Below are positions 9,615 through 17,005 of a DNA stretch of 64,000 bases, one piece after another. The DNA is taken from assembly GCA_910579685.1 (NCBI GenBank), contig CAJTVN010000002.1, positions 1 to 64,000 on the forward strand. The letters run 5' to 3'. Both the position numbers and the translations under genes were made by a program. Below the pieces are notes generated by a model that saw only the letters and a program-made list of their open reading frames with translations, made no database searches and had not been told where the DNA came from. This DNA is from an uncultured Lachnospiraceae bacterium. GTDB lineage: Bacteria; Bacillota; Clostridia; Lachnospirales; Lachnospiraceae. How positions within the stretch are numbered: the stretch's first letter is position 1; each line of letters starts with the position of its first letter.

Positions 9615-10101
9615 TTTGTGGAATTTCCAATTTAATTATAACATTATTATATGGTTAGCTATCATTTTCCGTGCTCATTCACCCTGAACTGCTTTACCGC
9701 GCTTCTCTATTTGGTATATTTTTAAGCATTAAGATATTTAAATGTCATTATTTATGTCATTTAATTCGTCATACATTTTATTCTTTCATTATCATACGTC
9801 ATCAGAAAACGATTTATCATTAAATCCAGGTGTATGTACCATTTATGTTTTCCAGTCCTCACTTTCATCACAAGTCCTGAAATAAATTTTTTTCAGAATA
9901 CATCCTTCAAAATAAAAACACTTTTTTTAACTATGACAAACGATTTGACATATTTTTCGCAGCTGGCAAAATCATTATCGTATATCAATAATATACATAA
10001 AAATTGTTTAAAATGTTTTATATGTCTGAACTGCATTATTTTCGTATCAAACTACTACTGAGTATGATCTTTCTCTTTCATTATGACAATTATTTTCGGG
10101 C
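9615..10101. other. A+T-rich intergenic region upstream of the XRE cassette
   Basis: No convincing gene is present in this very A+T-rich stretch. It must carry the promoter of the XRE cassette: a TATAAT-like box for minus-strand transcription lies at 9635-9640 (ATTATA on the plus strand), 21 bases ahead of the XRE start, without a clear -35. Two TGTCATT copies (9743-9749 and 9755-9761, 12 bp apart) and a third CGTCAT nearby may be regulator sites, but in such sequence chance is a real alternative. A 75-codon open frame at 9834-10061 lacks a ribosome site and family resemblance. Confidence 0.5.
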
Positions 10102-10140
10102 AAAAAAATACCGCTGAAAGCTCTTACCATCTTCCAGCGG
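10102..10140 (-). terminator. Rho-independent terminator after the HNH gene
   Basis: On the minus strand a 10-bp stem with one mismatch (10111-10120 pairing with 10131-10140, CCGCTG-type arms) and a 10-base loop is followed by TATTTTTTTG. It lies 19 bases past the stop of the HNH gene, so it ends the Septu-like operon and isolates it from the XRE cassette. Confidence 0.85.
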
Positions 10141-10159
10141 TGTCATCCCAAATCTTTTT

Positions 10160-11140
10160 TTAATCTATTATTTTTTCTCCCCCCTCAATCTCCTCATCGA
10201 TATCGTGAACCAGCTTGGAAAGCGGCCTCTTTCCCCAGTTCTCCCTGCGGATATCCGTGAAATACATCGTATTTTTCACATCCGTAAGGTCATGGAACAG
10301 ATCCGGAAAGCGGTCGCACAGTGACTGCAGGTAATCCTCGCCAAAAACATACCGCTGGCGGAACAAATCCAGCACATGCTCCCGGTGGCCCCCGTCATAC
10401 AGCTCTTTCAGCCGGAAAATCTCAAGGGAATTGCCAAGCCTTTCCTCGAATCCTTCCTCTTCCAGCTGATACACACGCTTTCCAACCACTTCAAAGCGAT
10501 CCTTTTCCGAAGGGGCTCCGGTCAGGTACATGACGCTTCCCCTGGGCCGTGTCGCAAAGACCCAAGAGCCGCCCATCTCCTCCGCATAGGGATACAGAAC
10601 CGGAAAGTCCTTGTCTCTCTTTAAGTGGTTGCACTGCGCACAGGAAGGAACAAAATTCAGAATTGACAGGGCCAGATGCGGGTACCCGGATTTATTCTTA
10701 TAATGGTCGATCTGCGAACGAAGGCTTCCCTTCTCCACCTCCAGCGTGGTGATAAAGGTACGGTTACAGTACGGGCACACTTTCACTCCCATAAGGTCAA
10801 GCAGTGTGGAAACCTCCGCTTTTGCGGCAAACGTGTCATAGTGGAACACATGAGCCAGAAGCGCATCATTGTCTATCCGTTCCTGCCTGCTTACGGGTTC
10901 TTCTTCTCTGATACCGTAACGCTTTAATGTCCTGGTATACCCCTCCGTCCTGTTTCTGCATCGCTTTCCCGCAATCTCCCAAAACCGGTCAGCCTCATGC
11001 CATGTCCCTTCCCACAGAAATTTTCCCTCCGGAAAAACGTCTTCCGGGTAAAAGGGAACCACACTGGCCACCAGATTCAGATAGGTTGAGAGAATATCCT
11101 CGCTGTTTGTGCGCTCATCAAAGGGTGTGATTTTTATCAT
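10160..11140 (-). CDS. HNH endonuclease, Septu PtuB-like
   Basis: The 326-residue protein carries a zinc-type HNH nuclease core: CPYC (122-125), QIDHYKNKSGYPHLALS (143-159, with D145/H146) and NFVPSCAQCNHLK (162-174). The order CxxC, DH, long YP.LALS stretch and PSC..CN is that of HNH proteins such as PtuB of Septu and the HNH partners of some retrons. The ATG overlaps the stop of the ATPase gene upstream by four bases (ATGA), a tight coupling. A terminator follows. In Septu the ATPase and the nuclease act as a complex against phage; here the ATPase frame is broken, so the nuclease may be orphaned. The Septu assignment rests on gene order and motifs, not on a search. Confidence 0.75.
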   Translation of the reverse strand: MIKITPFDERTNSEDILSTYLNLVASVVPFYPEDVFPEGKFLWEGTWHEADRFWEIAGKRCRNRTEGYTRTLKRYGIREEEPVSRQERIDNDALLAHVFHYDTFAAKAEVSTLLDLMGVKVCPYCNRTFITTLEVEKGSLRSQIDHYKNKSGYPHLALSILNFVPSCAQCNHLKRDKDFPVLYPYAEEMGGSWVFATRPRGSVMYLTGAPSEKDRFEVVGKRVYQLEEEGFEERLGNSLEIFRLKELYDGGHREHVLDLFRQRYVFGEDYLQSLCDRFPDLFHDLTDVKNTMYFTDIRRENWGKRPLSKLVHDIDEEIEGGEKIID

Positions 11141-12496
11141 TTGTTCCGTTTCTCCCTTTTCTTCTCATCCCTTCGCTCCAGCTTATAGCTCTGGGCCATT
11201 TCCGAGAGCTTGCTCTTGATGATCCCGTCCGCAAGCAGGCGGATCACGGGTTCCAGCTCCTGCTCAATTCTGTGGACAAAGCCATCCGCCTGCGTCATGC
11301 CGGTTTTTTCGTCCGCTCTCAGATAGACCACGTTGTCTCTCGGCATGTCTCCCAGAAGGAGCGGGGAGTGGGTGGAGAGCAAAATCTGCATTTCCCTGCA
11401 GCACTGCGCCGGATAGATCTCCTGCAAAAAGGCGGTGATCACGGAGAGAAACCGCCTCTGCCACTCGGGATGATAGGTCAGATCCGCCTCGTCCATAATC
11501 AGGATCACGGAATCGCAGGCAGTTCTCCCATGGGTTTTGTCGTAATTGTAGATCTGGTAGTCCCCGTTTTTCTCATTTGCGTAATCTCTCTCAAAAATAT
11601 AATAAAGCGAGGTAAAAAGCCGCAGCAGATTGTTCTCCCCGCTGCTCAGCCCCCAGCCAAAGTCCAGATAGTAATGGGGATTGCAGGTATATCGGTATTT
11701 TTGAAGAAAGCCGCTAAACCACTGCGCATCATCCAGAGACACGGTAAAGCGCAGCTTCTCCATGCCGCCCTCCACATAGTCCCGGGCAGTGGTCTCCATC
11801 CGGAAATATCCGTAAAGCCCGCCCCTCTCTTCAAAAAGAAACCTCACAAAATCCACATAGCACTCCCCCGCCCGGCATCTTCCAGATTCAGGATACAGCT
11901 GCGAAGAAAACTGAGGATGCAGTTGCACCCGAGTCCGTACAGAACCGCATCCGTGAAAAAAGACGGCTCATCGATCTCCGCCCCGTCGCGGATCTGTTCC
12001 TCCCAGATCTTCATACGCTTTACCGCCCCGGGAAACAATGCCGCCTTTTTTGCCAGCACGGTTCTAAGCTGCGCTACGCCTTTCTCGGCGGACCGCACCA
12101 TCCTCGCATCCGCCGATTCCATCGTGACCGTCACCTTTCGAGGCACAGGGACGTGATATCCCCGCTCTTTCAGGCGCCTCAATATGGCATACTGCTTTTT
12201 TGTCAAACACATATTTCACCCGCTTGTACTGCTCATAGGCGAAAAAGATTCCCAGCCAGTTTTCGCCCTCGCTTCCCTTAAGATGCGTCCGTTCCACATC
12301 ATTTCGGTAATCGGACAGCATCAGCCCGATCACACAATTCAGGATCGTCGTCTTGCCGGAGCCATTGTCCCCGGCAAGCGTCGTGACATTGTATATATTT
12401 TTTCCCCAGATTGATCTCGAAGTGTTCAAAGCCCCGGCAGGGTGACGGCTGTCCTTTCTGATTGCGAAATTCTGTGTATGCGTATAGTATTCTCAT
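11137..12496 (-). pseudogene. Septu PtuA-like AAA ATPase with three frameshifts
   Basis: Read across three frames, this gives a ~450-residue ATPase. The N-terminus MRILYAYTEFRN starts at ATG 12496 behind GGAGAAAACC. Walker A LAGDNGSGKTT follows in a second frame, then a third frame (KKQYAILRRLKERGYHVP), then a fourth segment with Walker B ILIMDEADLTYHPEWQ and STHSPLLLGD, typical of OLD/RecF/PtuA-type ATPases. Each frame change falls at a homopolymer: an A6 run near 12397, an A6 run near 12200 and a G5 run near 11868. Removing one A from each A run and adding one G would restore a single frame. This is either true decay or sequencing error. The stop overlaps the HNH start by four bases. Confidence 0.8.
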
Positions 12497-12568
12497 GGTT
12501 TTCTCCGGTTTTGTGTGGGTGGACTGTGATGACATACGATTGGATAAATTTTTTTATTACCTGGCTAT

Positions 12569-12597
12569 ATTATAATCTAAATAATCTTAAATGTTAA
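12569..12597 (-). promoter_or_regulatory. Sigma-A promoter for the Septu-like ATPase/HNH operon
   Basis: On the minus strand, TTAACA (12592-12597) and TATAAT (12569-12574) are separated by exactly 17 bases. The -10 box lies 72 bases ahead of the ATPase start at 12496. Confidence 0.75.
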
Positions 12598-12713
12598 TAG
12601 CACAGAAAAATTCCACAGGAATATTCACATACTCCATTCATGTCCTTTGCTTGGGTTCTGCCTGCTCATTCTCTTATTCGTGTTGTTTTACGTACTATTT
12701 TCAATAAATTCCC

Positions 12714-12742
12714 TTGAAAATTACACGAAAATATTTCATAAT
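12714..12742 (+). promoter_or_regulatory. Sigma-A promoter for the DUF4143 ATPase gene
   Basis: TTGAAA (12714-12719) and CATAAT (12737-12742) are spaced by 17 bases, with the start codon 30 bases further on. It points away from the promoter of the ATPase/HNH pair. Confidence 0.7.
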
Positions 12743-12772
12743 ATAATCAATATCTTTAGGGAGAATGAATTT

Positions 12773-14068
12773 ATGTATCGAAAAATCATGCGTTTTTTAG
12801 AAACATGGAAAGACGGCACACATCGCAAGCCCCTGATCCTGCAGGGTGCAAGGCAGGTCGGAAAAACTTATACTCTTCTGGAATTCGGACGTACCCACTA
12901 TGAAAATGTGGCATACTTTAACTTTGAAACCAGCCCCAGGCTAAATGAAACCTTTGAAGAAAATATCAGCCCGGACTATCTGATACCGATTTTATCTCAC
13001 ATTGCCGGTCAAACCATAACCAGAGAAAAAACACTGATTATCTTTGATGAAGTGCAGCTTTGCGAAAGGGCATTGACTTCACTGAAATATTTTTGTGAAA
13101 ATGCTCCGGACTATCACATCATTGTCGCAGGCAGCCTGCTTGGCATTGCCGTAAATCGGTCAAAATTCTCTTTCCCTGTCGGCAAAGTGGATATGAAAAC
13201 CTTGTATCCCCTGGATATGGAGGAATTTATGCTTGCAATGGACGAGGGGACTCTTGTTGAACAGATAAGAGAATGCTTTGCGGCCGACACTCCGCTTCCC
13301 AGCGCTCTTCATGACACCGCTATGCAGCTCTATCGCCAATATTTGATCGTAGGCGGTATGCCGGAATGCGTGATGCAGTTTGCACAGACAAAGGACTATA
13401 TCCTTGTCCGTCACACACAAAATACGGTTCTTGCAAGCTATCTCAACGATATGAGTAAGTACAATAACATAAATGAAATCAAAAAGACCCGGCTTGCCTA
13501 CGATAACATTACCGTCCAGCTCTCCAGAAAAAACACCCGGTTTCAGTATAAACTGATCAAAAAGGGCGGACGGGCTTCGGAATTTGAAAATGCGATCGAA
13601 TGGCTCTGTCTCTCCGGAATTGTATCCCGGGTCTACAGAGCGGAACAAATTAAAAAGCCGCTCGAAAATTACCGTGACATTGACGCATTCAAGATTTATG
13701 TATCGGATACAGGACTTCTATGCGCCAAAAAAGAGATCGCAGCGAATGATATTCTCTATATGGTTGAGGAATTAAACGACTTTAAGGGAGGCATGGTCGA
13801 AAACTATGTGAATGTACAACTCACCATAAATGGCTATCATACCTTCTATTGGATGTCGGAGCGTGGTGCCGAGATTGATTTTGTCATTCAGCGGGAGGGA
13901 AAACTGATTCCTGTTGAGGTAAAATCCGCCGACAACACGAAAGCGAAAAGCTTAAAGGTCTATATGGAAACCTGCAAACCCGATTATGCCATCAAGCTCT
14001 CCGCCAAAAATTTTAGCTTTGAGAATGGGAAAAAAACCGTTCCCCTCTATGCCGCATTCTGTATCTGA
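12773..14068 (+). CDS. AAA ATPase with DUF4143 domain
   Basis: From the ATG at 12773 (behind TAGGGAGA) the product is 431 residues. It has Walker A LQGARQVGKT (23-32), Walker B LIIFDEVQ (88-95), a sensor-like IIVAGSLLGI, and a C-terminal DUF4143 region ending in GAEIDFVIQREGKLIPVEVKS, which resembles a PD-(D/E)XK nuclease-like fold. This family (COG1373) is very common in Firmicutes and Bacteroidetes, often near mobile or defence genes; its function is not established. An earlier in-frame start at 12647 would add 42 hydrophobic residues with no ribosome site and was rejected. The gene stands alone on the plus strand between two minus-strand operons. Confidence 0.9.
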   Translation: MYRKIMRFLETWKDGTHRKPLILQGARQVGKTYTLLEFGRTHYENVAYFNFETSPRLNETFEENISPDYLIPILSHIAGQTITREKTLIIFDEVQLCERALTSLKYFCENAPDYHIIVAGSLLGIAVNRSKFSFPVGKVDMKTLYPLDMEEFMLAMDEGTLVEQIRECFAADTPLPSALHDTAMQLYRQYLIVGGMPECVMQFAQTKDYILVRHTQNTVLASYLNDMSKYNNINEIKKTRLAYDNITVQLSRKNTRFQYKLIKKGGRASEFENAIEWLCLSGIVSRVYRAEQIKKPLENYRDIDAFKIYVSDTGLLCAKKEIAANDILYMVEELNDFKGGMVENYVNVQLTINGYHTFYWMSERGAEIDFVIQREGKLIPVEVKSADNTKAKSLKVYMETCKPDYAIKLSAKNFSFENGKKTVPLYAAFCI

Positions 14069-14133
14069 GCAGGGTGCGGCGGCCTGACTGTGACTTTTTA
14101 TGCCGGAGATTCCGTGATTGACTGATAAACTTT

Positions 14134-14589
14134 TTATGCTTTCATATAATTCTTATTTATAAATTTTACAATATCCGTCAGGTCCTGACGCAGAGAATGG
14201 ATTGTCTTAACCTGCTCGATCCTGGAATCCAAATCGTTTCCGGCAAGATTAATCATCCTTTCCTCCAAATTCTTTGTCATCTCACACAGTTTATCGTAAA
14301 AGTCATGCTTTGCGTAATCAAAATAGGCACAGTCCTTTATCATGTGCATCATTACAAGATTTAAGTCCCTGTAGCTTGCATCTAATCGGTTATCCGAGTT
14401 AAAATGAAGCTTTCTTGCACTCTCTGGAATTCTTCTGACAAAGTAATCCTCGAATATCCGCTCAAAATAGCCCGCCTGAAGATTAATTTCATTTAATCTT
14501 TTCTGAAGATAAATAGAATAGACAGACACGAGAAACGCAATCCCGGAAAGACTCAGCGCTCCCAAAGCGATCTTATCACTTAATGACAT
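14134..14589 (-). CDS. Small single-TM membrane protein of a three-gene cassette
   Basis: The 151-residue product starts at ATG 14589, which has CAGGGGG seven to eight bases ahead; the longer frame to 14661 is less likely. It has one N-terminal membrane segment (about 8-26) and a cytosolic-looking helical remainder (YFERIFEDYFVRRIPESARKL, then coiled-coil-like sequence). I do not recognise a family. It is the last gene after the STAS-like and GHKL genes, with a gap of 61 bases between coding regions. Its role could be membrane anchor or effector for those two proteins; that is inference from position. Confidence 0.6.
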   Translation of the reverse strand: MSLSDKIALGALSLSGIAFLVSVYSIYLQKRLNEINLQAGYFERIFEDYFVRRIPESARKLHFNSDNRLDASYRDLNLVMMHMIKDCAYFDYAKHDFYDKLCEMTKNLEERMINLAGNDLDSRIEQVKTIHSLRQDLTDIVKFINKNYMKA

Positions 14590-14650
14590 ACTTATCCCCC
14601 TGCATATCGCAAGCTGTGCTTGCGATACTGCACCAATAAAGTTATCCCTC

Positions 14651-14950
14651 TTAAATACCATAAACCTCGATGGAAAAATTGATTTTTTCCATCGTCTGTG
14701 AATTAGCCGTTTCGAGTCTGAGGCTTTTCAGTGCGTACTCTTTTCCCTTATTTTCACTCAATGCACTGTAAAACCCCTGGATGAAAGACGTCGCAACATC
14801 CTCTATCCTGTCCGGAATTACCGCCACATTTATTTTGGTTTCATCAAATTTATCCTTAACCTGTGTTCCAAATGTCGTTCTTCCGAATCTGTTGCCTGCA
14901 AGATTGGTCAGGGTTTTACTGAATTCCAGCTGTATGCGATTACTTTCCAT
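14651..14950 (-). CDS. Small STAS-like (DUF4325-type) protein
   Basis: The 99-residue protein contains NRFGRTTFGTQVKDKF and later VATSFIQGFYSAL, the pattern of the STAS-like DUF4325 domain, in which a short strand is followed by a 'SFI..FF..L' helix. STAS proteins are commonly switched by kinases of the anti-sigma/GHKL type. That fits the neighbour: the upstream gene encodes a GHKL ATP-binding protein and overlaps this gene by 11 bp. No conserved phosphorylatable serine can be proved by eye, though the TS pair in the VATSFI segment is a candidate. The domain call is moderate; the partner-switch idea is inference. Confidence 0.6.
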   Translation of the reverse strand: MESNRIQLEFSKTLTNLAGNRFGRTTFGTQVKDKFDETKINVAVIPDRIEDVATSFIQGFYSALSENKGKEYALKSLRLETANSQTMEKINFSIEVYGI

Positions 14951-16106
14951 CGTTTTCTCCCTTTTTCATAATCAAAGTAAAATTATAAGCCGTTCCCGGA
15001 AAATAGGTATCGCTCTCCACGATCACGTTTTTTGACGGCCTGTCATGAAGAAAATCATTACTCTTATTAAATCCTATCCATTTGTCGCTGTTATATTCCA
15101 AATACTGTGGGTAAAAGCGAATGCCTCTTTTCCCGCTGAGCACATAGCAGGAATGATTGTCCGCATTCTTCTCCAGAGAATTGATCAGCTGGGTAAGACC
15201 TGTTCCCCCTGAATTTGTTTCATTTTTTCTGCCGGAAATTTTGTCCTGAAAGGATACAATGTTGAAGAAATCTTCTTCTACATAATCCGGCGAAAAGAAT
15301 TTCATGTGGTTATGGTAGGCCTCATACACCGCATCATACCTGGCATTCTCAGCAAACAGCCGGTTCTCGATTTTATCGGCCATGTCGGTTCCCAGCAGCT
15401 TATCCGAAAAATTTAAAACAACTATGTTAATTCCATAATAATAACTATTGTCATTCGAATTTTTCAGCTGATAAATGGGATCTGTCACATCAATATCAAC
15501 GAGACAATCCGTATTTGTATGGTCGCCGCAGTTATCAACCAGCTCTGTTACCACAACGGCAATCTGTTCGACATACTCTTTCTGTATATCAAACACCTTA
15601 AAAAAGGTTTTGAGTTCTCCCATTATCATGCCGATCTTCTCGCCGCCTGAATCCTCAGCCGTGATCACTCTCCTGAAATGAGCGCCTTCCTGAACATGTG
15701 TGAAACTTTTTTTGAAATCATCTGTTGATAAATTCTTTCTTCTGTACTCGCGCAATAGTGATGTACTGTACCCTTTTGTCTGAATAGTCGTTCTTGAACC
15801 TTTCAGAGACAAAATAACTTCGTAATTATACACAGTTGTCAGCGCATAAATAATACATTCCACTAAAATATAAGTGAGCTTATCTCTCGGCACAAATTTA
15901 TCAAGCGTAATATGAATCTGTCTGCAGGCTTTTTTATAAGTGGATATTACAAAATGCAGGCTGCTCAGGAGCCTTTGTATGTTCTTGCCCTCAAAGCTTT
16001 CTGATTTTATATGGATATCCACATAACCGCCTTTTTTTATCATAACAAAATTTTTTTTGTTATCTTCATAATTTAATTTGAAAAAATCTCCACAATTTAA
16101 CACCAC
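14940..16106 (-). CDS. GHKL-type ATP-binding protein, first gene of three-gene cassette
   Basis: The 388-residue soluble protein has a histidine-kinase-like ATPase domain with N box VTELVDNCGDH (186-196) and a G-box NSGGTGLTQLI (298-308). No membrane segment or phospho-accepting H box is seen, so it resembles anti-sigma-type serine kinases (SpoIIAB/RsbW fold) more than a sensor kinase. The first ~150 residues have no family I recognise. The start is GTG at 16106 or the next GTG at 16103, behind TATGGAGATTC. It leads the cassette, with a clear promoter upstream, and overlaps the STAS-like gene by 11 bp. Confidence 0.75.
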   Translation of the reverse strand: MVLNCGDFFKLNYEDNKKNFVMIKKGGYVDIHIKSESFEGKNIQRLLSSLHFVISTYKKACRQIHITLDKFVPRDKLTYILVECIIYALTTVYNYEVILSLKGSRTTIQTKGYSTSLLREYRRKNLSTDDFKKSFTHVQEGAHFRRVITAEDSGGEKIGMIMGELKTFFKVFDIQKEYVEQIAVVVTELVDNCGDHTNTDCLVDIDVTDPIYQLKNSNDNSYYYGINIVVLNFSDKLLGTDMADKIENRLFAENARYDAVYEAYHNHMKFFSPDYVEEDFFNIVSFQDKISGRKNETNSGGTGLTQLINSLEKNADNHSCYVLSGKRGIRFYPQYLEYNSDKWIGFNKSNDFLHDRPSKNVIVESDTYFPGTAYNFTLIMKKGENDGK

Positions 16107-16132
16107 GAATCTCCATAATAACCCATGACAAA

Positions 16133-16161
16133 ATTATATTATAAAATACTTTGACCCGCAA
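16133..16161 (-). promoter_or_regulatory. Sigma-A promoter of the GHKL/STAS-like cassette
   Basis: On the minus strand, TTGCGG (16156-16161) and TATAAT (16133-16138) are separated by 17 bases, with the -10 box 26 bases ahead of the GTG start. Confidence 0.7.
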
Positions 16162-16180
16162 CCATTACTTTGCTCCTCTG

Positions 16181-16699
16181 TTACTCCTCTACAGAAGATT
16201 TATTTATCTCTGCTTTGAACATTTCCACAATGTGCGCCCGCTCCGGTGAACTGTTTTTCATTCTCAAGAAAAGCCAAAAACCGTTCTCTCTCAGCAGTTC
16301 CCCACAAACACATTTTTCAAATGCAACATCATTTTCAAAAGGCGCAATCAGAGTAGTCAGCTCCACATGGCATTCCTGGTGTGCACGGACAATAAAGTCC
16401 TTCACGCTCTGGAGGTCTCCGGAAAGCTTCCTGTAATAGGCCTCGTCAAATCCCTTCAGGTCAATATTCATGGCGTCAATAAAGGGAAGGAGCTCTTCGG
16501 GCGAAACATACACAGCCTCGGAAGCGGATGCATCCGTCATGGAGATCTCATGATTCTGACAAAAGAGACATCTGAGATTGCAGCCATAGCTTCCGACCGA
16601 CAGAATCAGACTGCAATGGTGCATACAAATCTGACAGATTGCCTTCAAATCGATACCTCCGTATTCCTGTGTTTCAGTCCAAACTTTACATGCCGCCAA
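16181..16699 (-). pseudogene. amrS: AmmeMemoRadiSam radical SAM enzyme, internally deleted
   Basis: The 172-codon frame reads as pieces of AmrS, normally about 300 residues or more. It keeps CQICMHHC, then jumps to ILSVGSYGCNLRCLFCQNHEISM with the CxxxCxxC iron-sulfur motif, then from VSPEEL directly to LLPFIDAMNIDLKGF. Against the usual family layout, roughly 40-50 residues after the first cysteine cluster and roughly 50-60 after SPEEL appear to be missing, both without breaking the frame. The sizes are estimates from memory of the family. The only start is a TTG with no ribosome site. The radical SAM barrel is incomplete, so the product is probably non-functional. The partner amrB/amrA gene lies just upstream and is intact. 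Confidence 0.75.
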
Positions 16700-16758
16700 C
16701 TTTTTAGTATGATAGAATTGTAATTAAATCATATGCAGAAGAAAGAGAGGTGCAGGTT

Positions 16759-16941
16759 ATGCCAACAAATGAAAAAGAGCTCAACTGCAATCTGTTTGAT
16801 CAGTTAACATTGCTGGAACGGATCGAGCGGCAGGTTGAAAAAGGTGACTTGCAGTCTGTAAAAGAAGAAATCGGCTATCTGAAAAAGGAAATTGAACGAA
16901 AATTATATCAACAGCCGCCTCTGACGCAATCGAATCAATAA
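16759..16941 (+). CDS. Small coiled-coil hypothetical protein
   Basis: A 60-residue product starts at ATG 16759 with AGAGAGG eight bases ahead. The sequence is acidic and helical, with a heptad-like stretch (LTLLERIERQVEKGDLQSVKEEIGYLKKEIERKL) and no membrane segment or zinc motif. I do not recognise a family. It sits alone on the plus strand between the two minus-strand AmmeMemoRadiSam genes and is followed by a hairpin at 16952-16976. Good ribosome site, codon pattern and position support a real gene; function unknown. Confidence 0.6.
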   Translation: MPTNEKELNCNLFDQLTLLERIERQVEKGDLQSVKEEIGYLKKEIERKLYQQPPLTQSNQ

Positions 16942-16951
16942 CCGCCATCCG

Positions 16952-16976
16952 GTACCGCAGGCTCTCCCTGCGGTAC
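16952..16976. terminator. Bidirectional hairpin between convergent genes
   Basis: A perfect 10-bp stem (16952-16961 with 16967-16976, arms GTACCGCAGG) and 5-base loop sits between the small plus-strand gene and the end of the Memo/AMMECR1 gene. The following T tract is weak in both directions, so termination is likely but not certain. Confidence 0.55.
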
Positions 16977-17005
16977 TTCTCTGAAAAAGCACTGGACCGT
17001 TTCCT

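Noticed and set aside
9834..10061. 75-codon plus-strand open frame in the A+T-rich gap
   Set aside because: No ribosome site, no family similarity, composition of intergenic DNA.
12350..12420. Programmed frameshift at the A6 run of the Septu-like ATPase
   Set aside because: Two further indels in other homopolymers of the same gene make a single programmed event unlikely; error or decay fits better.
12647..12772. N-terminal hydrophobic extension of the DUF4143 ATPase
   Set aside because: It overlaps the promoter at 12714-12742 and the ATG at 12773 has the ribosome site, so the extension is not translated.
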